This document shows, in pieces, positions 6,179 through 10,915 of a stretch of 10,915 nucleotides of DNA. Position 1 is the first letter of the stretch, and every line of letters begins with the position of its first letter. The stretch lies in assembly GCA_947177325.1 (NCBI GenBank), contig CAMWUH010000043.1:1-10915 (forward strand). The letters run 5' to 3'. Under the pieces are notes generated by a model that saw only the letters and a list, made by a program, of their open reading frames with translations, was not told where the DNA came from and did not search any database. A program made the position numbers and the translations under genes. The DNA comes from an uncultured Bacteroidales bacterium. GTDB taxonomy: Bacteria; Bacteroidota; Bacteroidia; Bacteroidales; Muribaculaceae.

Positions 6179-8404
6179 TTAATTGCCTAAATCAGAGAGG
6201 AATTTGATGCGAACCAAACGAATTTCTTCTTCGGTGAAGTCAGAGCCGAGCTCATTGATGGCAGTCTGGAGGTCGTCGCTTTCGGCTTCTTTGAAATAGT
6301 CGTAGATTTCCTCCTGACTATCCTTTTCCATGATTTCGTCAAGGAAATATCCGATATTGATTTTGGTGCCGGAATAAACTATCGCTTCAACTTCTTTCAA
6401 CAACTCGTCAAATTCGAGGCCTTTAGAATTGGCGAGTTCATCAAGAGCAATGCGATGATCAATTGCTTGAATGATAGAGATTTTGAGGCGTGATTTGTTG
6501 GGAGCTGAACGCACTCGGAGATCTTCGGGGCGTTCAATCTCATTTTCTTCAACGTGGGCTTTGATAACCTTGATAAATTCTTCACCGTAGCGACGAGCTT
6601 TTCCTGCGCCTACGCCGGTGATGTTTTGAAGCTCTTCGAGAGTGATGGGGTAGGTTGTTGCCATGGCCTCCAGTGAAGGGTCCTGGAAAATGACGTAGGG
6701 CGGGAGGTCGTGACGGCGGGCTACTTTCTTTCGGAGGTCCTTCAGGATAGAGAATAGCTCGGGGTCGACGGCTCCGGAGGCTGCGGCCTTGATAGGAGTC
6801 TCATCATCTTCCTCGTTGAAGTCAGAGTCTTCAACAATCTTGAAAGAGACCGGTTTTTGAAGGAATTTCTTACCCTTGGGGGTAACGTGCATTATACCGA
6901 AGTTTTCAACGTCGCGGTCGAGATAACCGGCAATAGTTGCCTGACGGATGATTGCATTAAGCAACTTATCATCACTTTTCTCGGCACAACCAAACACGTC
7001 GAGCTCGTCGTGGTGATACGAAGTCACGTCGGGGGTATTTTTCCCGAGCATAACGTCGATAATGTGTTCTGACTTGAATTTTTCTTTGAGGGCTATGATA
7101 GTTTCAATCACAGCGCAGAGTTCGTCTTTAGCTTCCACTTGTTTTTTAGGATTTAAACAATTGTCGCAATTGCCACAGTTGTCAACGTCAAATTGTTCGC
7201 CGAAATAATATAGCAGGGTTTTGCGGCGGCATACGGAAGATTCGGCGTAAGCGGCTGTTTCGATAAGCAGCTGTTTGCCGATTTCTTGTTCTGACACCGG
7301 TTTGCCTTGCATGAATTTCTCCATTTTGCGAAGGTCCTTTGCTGAATAGAATGTGATGCAAGTGCCTTCGCCTCCATCGCGACCGGCTCTACCGGTTTCC
7401 TGATAGTAACCTTCGAGCGATTTGGGCATATCGTAATGAATGACAAATCTAACATCGGGTTTGTCGATGCCCATACCGAATGCAATAGTGGCCACAATAA
7501 CGTCGACTTCCTCTTTAAGGAATGCGTCTTGATTGGCTGTGCGTGTGGCAGTGTCCATTCCGGCATGATAGGGGAGCACCTTAATGTTGTTGAGTTTAAG
7601 GAGTTCGGCGAGTTCTTCAACGCGTTTGCGACTGAGGCAATAAATGATACCTGATTTACCGGGATTGTTTTTTATATACTTTATAATGTCGCGGTCAGAA
7701 GTAGATTTTTTAGGGCGAATTTCATAAAAGAGATTTTCGCGATTAAATGACGACTTAAACACACGGGCGTCAGACATGCCAAGGTTTTTCTGGATGTCGT
7801 GTTGCACCTTTGGGGTTGCCGTAGCTGTCAAGGCTATTACCGGCCGCTGCATTATTTCATTGATTATAGGGCGAATACGTCGATATTCGGGGCGGAAGTC
7901 GTGACCCCATTCTGAAATGCAATGTGCTTCGTCAACAGCATAAAATGATATTTTTGCAGTTTTCAGAAAATCAATGTTTTCTTCTTTGGTCAACGATTCA
8001 GGAGCCACGTAGAGCAGCTTGGTCAGGCCGGAGGTGATGTCGGCCTTTACGCGCTCAATGGCAGCTTTGTTGAGAGAAGAATTCAGAAAGTGGGCTATTC
8101 CGTCGGTGTCAGAATAATTACGCATCGCGTCAACCTGATTTTTCATAAGAGCAATCAGTGGAGAAATGACTATAGCTGTGCCCTCCATCAACAACGCAGG
8201 CAACTGGTAACAGAGCGATTTGCCTCCTCCGGTAGGCATCAACACAAACGTGTCGTTACCCTCCAGGAGCGATTTTATAATCGCCTCTTGGTTGCCTTTA
8301 AAAGTGTCAAATCCGAAGTTTGATTTGAGCGCTTCGATGAGTTGTGTCTGGTCAATCATATTGTGTGTGACGTCGGTGATTGGCTTGCCCGACATAGATG
8401 TCAA
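6179..8404 (-). CDS. recQ: ATP-dependent DNA helicase RecQ with C-terminal extension
   Basis: A superfamily 2 3'-5' helicase for recombination repair and restart of stalled forks. It shows motif 0 FGFDTFKGNQEAII (30-43), Walker A MPTGGGKS (56-63), DEAH (158-161) with the RecQ aromatic loop ISEWGHDFRPEY, ALTATA, and motifs V-VI ATIAFGMGIDKP and QETGRAGRDG. The RQC zinc site is C392, C410, C413, C416, followed by a winged helix. An HRDC domain covers about 543-620 with GVGAGKARRYG. Beyond it lie about 100 acidic residues (640-741) that look like the helix-turn-helix C-terminal domain of Bacteroidetes RecQ. The longest frame gives 741 aa from 8404, but family alignment from memory favours M16 (ATG at 8357-8359, MIDQTQLIEALKSNFGF), giving 726 aa. 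It lies downstream of clpX in the same direction after a 191-nt spacer and may have its own promoter. Confidence 0.96.
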   Translation of the reverse strand: MTSMSGKPITDVTHNMIDQTQLIEALKSNFGFDTFKGNQEAIIKSLLEGNDTFVLMPTGGGKSLCYQLPALLMEGTAIVISPLIALMKNQVDAMRNYSDTDGIAHFLNSSLNKAAIERVKADITSGLTKLLYVAPESLTKEENIDFLKTAKISFYAVDEAHCISEWGHDFRPEYRRIRPIINEIMQRPVIALTATATPKVQHDIQKNLGMSDARVFKSSFNRENLFYEIRPKKSTSDRDIIKYIKNNPGKSGIIYCLSRKRVEELAELLKLNNIKVLPYHAGMDTATRTANQDAFLKEEVDVIVATIAFGMGIDKPDVRFVIHYDMPKSLEGYYQETGRAGRDGGEGTCITFYSAKDLRKMEKFMQGKPVSEQEIGKQLLIETAAYAESSVCRRKTLLYYFGEQFDVDNCGNCDNCLNPKKQVEAKDELCAVIETIIALKEKFKSEHIIDVMLGKNTPDVTSYHHDELDVFGCAEKSDDKLLNAIIRQATIAGYLDRDVENFGIMHVTPKGKKFLQKPVSFKIVEDSDFNEEDDETPIKAAASGAVDPELFSILKDLRKKVARRHDLPPYVIFQDPSLEAMATTYPITLEELQNITGVGAGKARRYGEEFIKVIKAHVEENEIERPEDLRVRSAPNKSRLKISIIQAIDHRIALDELANSKGLEFDELLKEVEAIVYSGTKINIGYFLDEIMEKDSQEEIYDYFKEAESDDLQTAINELGSDFTEEEIRLVRIKFLSDLGN

Positions 8405-8497
8405 TAATTGAAATTAACGGTTGCGGGCGGGAGCGGGGAGTGTGATTTGCAGGTAAAGATTTGTGCAATCAGTGTTGCTATAGTCAGTCAAGTGTCA

Positions 8498-8581
8498 CGG
8501 CTACAAAGCGAGCCGAGGGGGCAGGAAATAGAAGTTTGACTGTCAGGCGTGTCGGGTGTATGCCGATGGTTTCCACAGTCA
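8498..8581 (-). other. Foldable clpX-recQ intergenic spacer
   Basis: The 191-nt gap between clpX and recQ (8405-8595) has no ORF I trust, but two nested or tandem structures on the minus strand. The first pairs TGACTGT (8575-8581) with ACAGTCA (8537-8543) around an inner TCGG/CCGA stem (8563-8566 with 8552-8555), with equal 8-nt internal loops. The second is CGGCT-CGCTTTGT-AGCCG (8498-8515). Neither is followed by a T run, so they are not classic terminators. They could be a processing site or the leader of recQ. A short frame from a GTG in this stretch exists but has no supporting features. Confidence 0.3.
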
Positions 8582-8595
8582 GAGTCTTTGCCTTA

Positions 8596-9846
8596 TCATT
8601 GATGGCGCCCTTGCTCCGAGAGCTTGCGCTCGGCGTATTCTTTAGTGACCGTGAATTGCTTTTTCTTGGTTGAAGGCACTTCAAACATGGCGTCGACCAT
8701 AATGGTTTCAACTATTGAGCGAAGTCCGCGGGCTCCGAGCTTAAACTCGATTGCTTTATCAACAATGAAATCGAGCGCATCGTCGTCGAATTCGAGCTCT
8801 ACGCCATCCATTGCAAACAGTTTCTTATACTGGCGGGTGATAGCGTTTTTAGGTTCGGTCAGCACGTTGCGCAAAGCTGTGCGGTCGAGCGGGTCGAGGT
8901 GGGTGAGCACCGGCAATCGGCCTATGATTTCGGGGATAAGGCCGAATGACTTGAGGTCTTGCGGAGCAACGTGACTGAGGAAGTTTTCGCGGTCGACTTG
9001 GCGTGATTTATCGGTTGCGAAACCAACGGCATGGGTATTGAGTCGTTGAGCGATTTTTTGTTCTATGCCGTCGAAAGCTCCGCCGCATATAAACAAAATG
9101 TTTTTTGTGTCGACCGGTATCATGCGGGCCTCGGGATGTTTACGGCCGCCTTGGGGCGGAACGTTGACAACCGAGCCTTCAAGCAGTTTGAGCAAACCTT
9201 GCTGCACACCCTCTCCTGATACGTCGCGGGTTATTGACGGGTTGTCGCCCTTACGAGCTATCTTGTCGATTTCGTCAATAAAAACGATGCCGCGCTGAGC
9301 ACGTTCAACGTCGTAGTCAGCCGCTTGAAGCAGGCGGGTGAGCAGGCTCTCGATATCTTCACCAACGTATCCGGCCTGAGTCAGCACTGTGGCGTCGACA
9401 ATGGTGAAAGGCACGTCGAGTTGGCGAGCTATGGTTTTGGCCAACAGGGTTTTACCGGTGCCGGTCGGACCAACGAGTATAATGTTGGACTTTTCGATGT
9501 CAACATCGTCGTCGGTTTTTTCCTGAGCCAAGCGTTTGTAATGGTTATAAACAGCCACTGAAAGATATTTTTTTGCATCGTCTTGACCAATGACGTATTG
9601 ATCAAGAAATTCCTTAATTTCTTTAGGACGAGGCAGTTTTTGAAGAGCCTTTTTAACATCTTTCTCGCCGTTATCAGAGGGCGTTTCTTCATCTAAAAAG
9701 GCTTTGAAGTGGCTGTGAATAGTTTCCAGACAGTCAGTGCAGATATACACATCCTGATAGGCAGCCGAGGGGATGAGAGCTTTAACATCTTCGCCACGGC
9801 GACCGCAGAATGCGCATATTCGACTGTCGACTGTTTTCTTTGCCAT
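8596..9846 (-). CDS. clpX: ATP-dependent Clp protease unfoldase subunit ClpX
   Basis: A 416-residue AAA+ unfoldase that recognises tagged proteins, unfolds them and threads them into ClpP. The N-terminal zinc-binding domain has four cysteines, C11 and C14 (CAFC) with C36 and C39 (CTDC). The AAA+ core has Walker A GPTGTGKT (126-133), the GYVGED pore loop (159-164), Walker B IVFIDEID (187-194), the RKH pore loop (235-237), and a sensor-2 arginine in GARGLR (371-376). The linker 52-63 is short and acidic. The IGF-type loop that docks ClpP appears as VGF at 274-276, a conservative variant. Two in-frame stops end the gene, TGA followed by TAA. ATG at 9844-9846 has an A-rich leader with no Shine-Dalgarno sequence, as usual in Bacteroidetes. 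clpP lies 95 nt upstream in the same direction, with no clear promoter between, so cotranscription is likely. Confidence 0.97.
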   Translation of the reverse strand: MAKKTVDSRICAFCGRRGEDVKALIPSAAYQDVYICTDCLETIHSHFKAFLDEETPSDNGEKDVKKALQKLPRPKEIKEFLDQYVIGQDDAKKYLSVAVYNHYKRLAQEKTDDDVDIEKSNIILVGPTGTGKTLLAKTIARQLDVPFTIVDATVLTQAGYVGEDIESLLTRLLQAADYDVERAQRGIVFIDEIDKIARKGDNPSITRDVSGEGVQQGLLKLLEGSVVNVPPQGGRKHPEARMIPVDTKNILFICGGAFDGIEQKIAQRLNTHAVGFATDKSRQVDRENFLSHVAPQDLKSFGLIPEIIGRLPVLTHLDPLDRTALRNVLTEPKNAITRQYKKLFAMDGVELEFDDDALDFIVDKAIEFKLGARGLRSIVETIMVDAMFEVPSTKKKQFTVTKEYAERKLSEQGRHQ

Positions 9847-9887
9847 GTAATTTTTTTAATAGAAATTGTAGCTATTGGATTTTGAAA

Positions 9888-9903
9888 TTAATCAGATGAT
9901 TAA
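9888..9903. repeat. Perfect 7-bp inverted repeat between clpP and clpX
   Basis: TTAATCA and TGATTAA are separated by two bases, about 40 bp ahead of the clpX start. The dyad is AT-rich and could be an operator or a weak RNA hairpin; it has no T run long enough to be a terminator. Such a short AT palindrome can arise by chance. The rest of the 95-bp spacer shows no convincing TAnnTTTG promoter. Confidence 0.35.
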
Positions 9904-9941
9904 CTGTGAGATATTGTTTTCTGATAACAAGAGTGGATTGA

Positions 9942-10640
9942 TTATTTGTTTGTGCGAATCAATACATCATCAATCATGCCATATTCTTTGGCCTCAAAGG
10001 CGGTCATCCAGTAGTCGCGGTCAGAGTCTTTCTCAACTTTGTCAAATGGCATACCTGAATGGTCAGAGATAATGGTGTAGAGTTCTTTCTTGAGTTTTTG
10101 GATTTCGCGCGCAGTGATTTCAATGTCAGATGCCTGACCTTGAGCGCCACCCATAGGCTGATGAATCATCACGCGTGAGTGGCGGAGAGCAAAGCGTTTT
10201 CCTTTTTGGCCGGCTACGAGCAGCACGGCAGCCATTGAAGCGGCCATACCGGTGCAGATTGTTGACACATCGCTCTTGATATATTGCATGGTGTCGTAAA
10301 TGCCGAGGCCTGCATAAACCGATCCGCCGGGGGAGTTGATATAGATTGAAACGTCTTTGCCGGGGTCTGCACTGTCGAGATAGAGCAGCTGAGCTTCGAT
10401 AACGTTGGCGGTGTAGTCATTAACGTCAGTGCCAAGGAAAATGATGCGGTCCATCATCAAGCGGGAGAAAACGTCCATTTGAGCCACGTTGAGCTGACGT
10501 TCTTCGATGATAGTGGGTGAGATATAGCTTGATGTGATTGCAGCGTTGCTTGCAGCAGCGGTGTATTGGTCGAGAGCCAGACCGTTCATTCCGAGATGTT
10601 TTACGGCGTAGTTACGGAAATCGTTGTTAATGTAATTCAT
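9942..10640 (-). CDS. clpP: ATP-dependent Clp protease proteolytic subunit ClpP
   Basis: A 232-residue serine peptidase that forms the double-heptamer chamber of ClpXP in the cytoplasm. The catalytic triad is S135 in GMAASMAAV, H160 in RVMIHQPMGGAQGQ and D209 in DSDRDYW; the spacing (25 and 74 residues) matches E. coli ClpP S97-H122-D171. INSPGGSVYAGLGIYDTM (102-119) forms the oxyanion and substrate strand. The region before ERQLNVAQMDVFSR is about 46 residues, some 24 longer than the E. coli precursor when measured to the serine, and is probably trimmed as a propeptide. Bacteroides ClpP has a similar start (DFRxYAxKHLGMNG), which supports ATG 10638-10640; M18 is a less likely alternative. 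The gene is led by a strong promoter and a structured leader, and clpX follows 95 nt downstream. Confidence 0.97.
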   Translation of the reverse strand: MNYINNDFRNYAVKHLGMNGLALDQYTAAASNAAITSSYISPTIIEERQLNVAQMDVFSRLMMDRIIFLGTDVNDYTANVIEAQLLYLDSADPGKDVSIYINSPGGSVYAGLGIYDTMQYIKSDVSTICTGMAASMAAVLLVAGQKGKRFALRHSRVMIHQPMGGAQGQASDIEITAREIQKLKKELYTIISDHSGMPFDKVEKDSDRDYWMTAFEAKEYGMIDDVLIRTNK

Positions 10641-10669
10641 TGTTTTTCAGTAATTAATCGGCGTGACAT
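10637..10669 (-). CDS. Possible 10-residue upstream ORF overlapping the clpP start
   Basis: In the clpP leader an ATG at 10667-10669 opens the frame MSRRLITEKQ, whose TGA overlaps the clpP ATG as ATGA. Its ATG sits in the loop of the GGCGT/ACGCC hairpin. The layout would suit translational coupling of clpP. It is so short that chance is a fair explanation, and no codon or ribosome-site evidence can be read. Confidence 0.22.
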   Translation of the reverse strand: MSRRLITEKQ

Positions 10670-10677
10670 ATAACGCC
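10660..10677 (-). promoter_or_regulatory. Leader hairpin close to the clpP start
   Basis: GGCGT (10673-10677) pairs with ACGCC (10660-10664) on the minus strand around an 8-nt loop, TATATGTC. It ends 19 nt before the clpP ATG, so folding could influence ribosome access. The loop includes the ATG of the possible upstream ORF. The stem is only five pairs long. Confidence 0.35.
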
Positions 10678-10703
10678 TTATAGTTTGTTATAGATATTCC
10701 ATT

Positions 10704-10731
10704 AAAGTGGCGAAGCGATAGTCCACTTCGC
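10704..10731 (-). promoter_or_regulatory. Overlapping alternative hairpins at the predicted 5' end of the clpP mRNA
   Basis: Two stems compete for the same bases. Stem A pairs GCGAAG (10726-10731) with CTTCGC (10710-10715) around a 10-nt loop. Stem B pairs AAGTGG (10723-10728) with CCACTT (10705-10710) around a 12-nt loop. Transcription from the promoter just upstream should start near 10730-10733, so stem A would sit at the very 5' end, a position known to slow mRNA decay in other bacteria. Alternative folding is inference. Confidence 0.4.
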
Positions 10732-10736
10732 TATTT

Positions 10737-10768
10737 CAAAGTTATAAAAAAAATTATTTTCCACCAAA
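10737..10768 (-). promoter_or_regulatory. Bacteroidetes housekeeping sigma promoter for clpP
   Basis: On the minus strand TTTG (10765-10768) and TAACTTTG (10737-10744) are separated by 20 bp. The consensus for the primary Bacteroidetes sigma factor is TTTG, 19-21 bp, TAnnTTTG, so all eight fixed bases match. The spacer has an eight-T run and the DNA just upstream is AT-rich (AAAAAT/ATTTTT dyad at 10772-10786), which may add to strength. The clpP start is about 90 nt downstream of the expected start site. Confidence 0.82.
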
Positions 10769-10871
10769 CACAAAAATGTTATTTTTTCGCTAAAAAAGAG
10801 AAAACGTCCGAAATCGCGCCTGCATCAAGCGGTCAGAGTAGTCCGGTAGGAATCAAACATAAGGCGGTGTG

Positions 10872-10915
10872 TTATAATTGGCCATCTGTGTCGTTGCTTT
10901 CGGAATTCGGACTCA
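10872..10915 (-). CDS. Possible C-terminal tail of an upstream gene, cut by the window edge
   Basis: One minus-strand frame is open from the right edge to TAA at 10872-10874 and reads SPNSESNDTDGQL, a hydrophilic tail. Many bacteria carry tig (trigger factor) just before clpP, so a tig end is conceivable, but 13 residues cannot identify it. A second frame stays open to about 10827 and reads less like a protein end. Between this stop and the clpP promoter (about 100 nt) I see no clear terminator. Confidence 0.25.
   Translation of the reverse strand, partial: SPNSESNDTDGQL

Noticed and set aside
8459..8515. Possible recQ promoter (TTTG then TATAGCAA 21 nt on)
   Set aside because: Only the TA of the -7 box fits the TAnnTTTG consensus, so it is not better than chance.
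8484..8595. Short minus-strand frame in the clpX-recQ spacer ending LFPAPSARFVAVTLD
   Set aside because: It is the tail of a clpX shadow frame; within the spacer it has only a GTG start and no ribosome or homology support.
10772..10786. AAAAAT-GTT-ATTTTT dyad upstream of the clpP promoter as a terminator of the preceding gene
   Set aside because: The stem is all A-T and would be unstable; more likely part of the AT-rich DNA upstream of the promoter.
10800..10915. tRNA or small RNA at the right edge
   Set aside because: I looked for a T-loop and anticodon stem on both strands; a GGTAGGAATC stretch resembles a T-arm by eye but no acceptor or cloverleaf pairing follows.

Overview
The window reads as chromosomal housekeeping DNA from a Bacteroidetes bacterium, most likely order Bacteroidales. 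The reasons are a textbook Bacteroidetes promoter (TTTG, 20-bp spacer, TAACTTTG) ahead of clpP, A-rich leaders without Shine-Dalgarno sequences (clearest at clpP and clpX), a Bacteroidetes-style FtsE with no FtsX beside it, a RecQ with a C-terminal extension, and a clpP-clpX-recQ gene order. Base composition and gene spacing look even throughout. I see no insertion sequence, integrase, tRNA, rRNA, CRISPR array or phage gene. Every gene I can support lies on the minus strand, so transcription runs from the right edge to the left edge.

Right part (about 6180-10915): a strong promoter at 10737-10768 drives clpP, whose roughly 90-nt leader holds hairpins and a possible 10-codon upstream ORF that overlaps the clpP start. 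clpX follows after 95 nt. Together they encode the ClpXP protease: the ClpX unfoldase and the ClpP peptidase chamber. After a 191-nt spacer that can fold, recQ encodes a DNA repair helicase. At the far right edge a few codons of an upstream gene may be present; in many bacteria that gene is tig, but too little is visible to say.

Middle (about 4390-6100): an FtsE-type ABC ATPase linked to cell division, then a possible terminator, then a trans-polyprenyl diphosphate synthase.

Left part (1-4362): a compact run of tatD, a 58-residue DUF4250 gene, pcrA/uvrD and the start of nspC. Spacings are 30 nt (polyprenyl synthase to tatD), 12 nt (tatD to DUF4250), a 4-nt ATGA overlap (DUF4250 to pcrA) and a 1-nt TAATG overlap (pcrA to nspC). 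This looks like one operon with translational coupling, joining isoprenoid synthesis, a TatD nuclease, a small protein of unknown function, an SF1 helicase and polyamine synthesis. nspC is cut by the left edge.

I found no clearly new defence or mobile system. The best second-look items are the DUF4250 gene locked to the helicase start codon, the structured clpP leader with its overlapping uORF, and the foldable clpX-recQ spacer.
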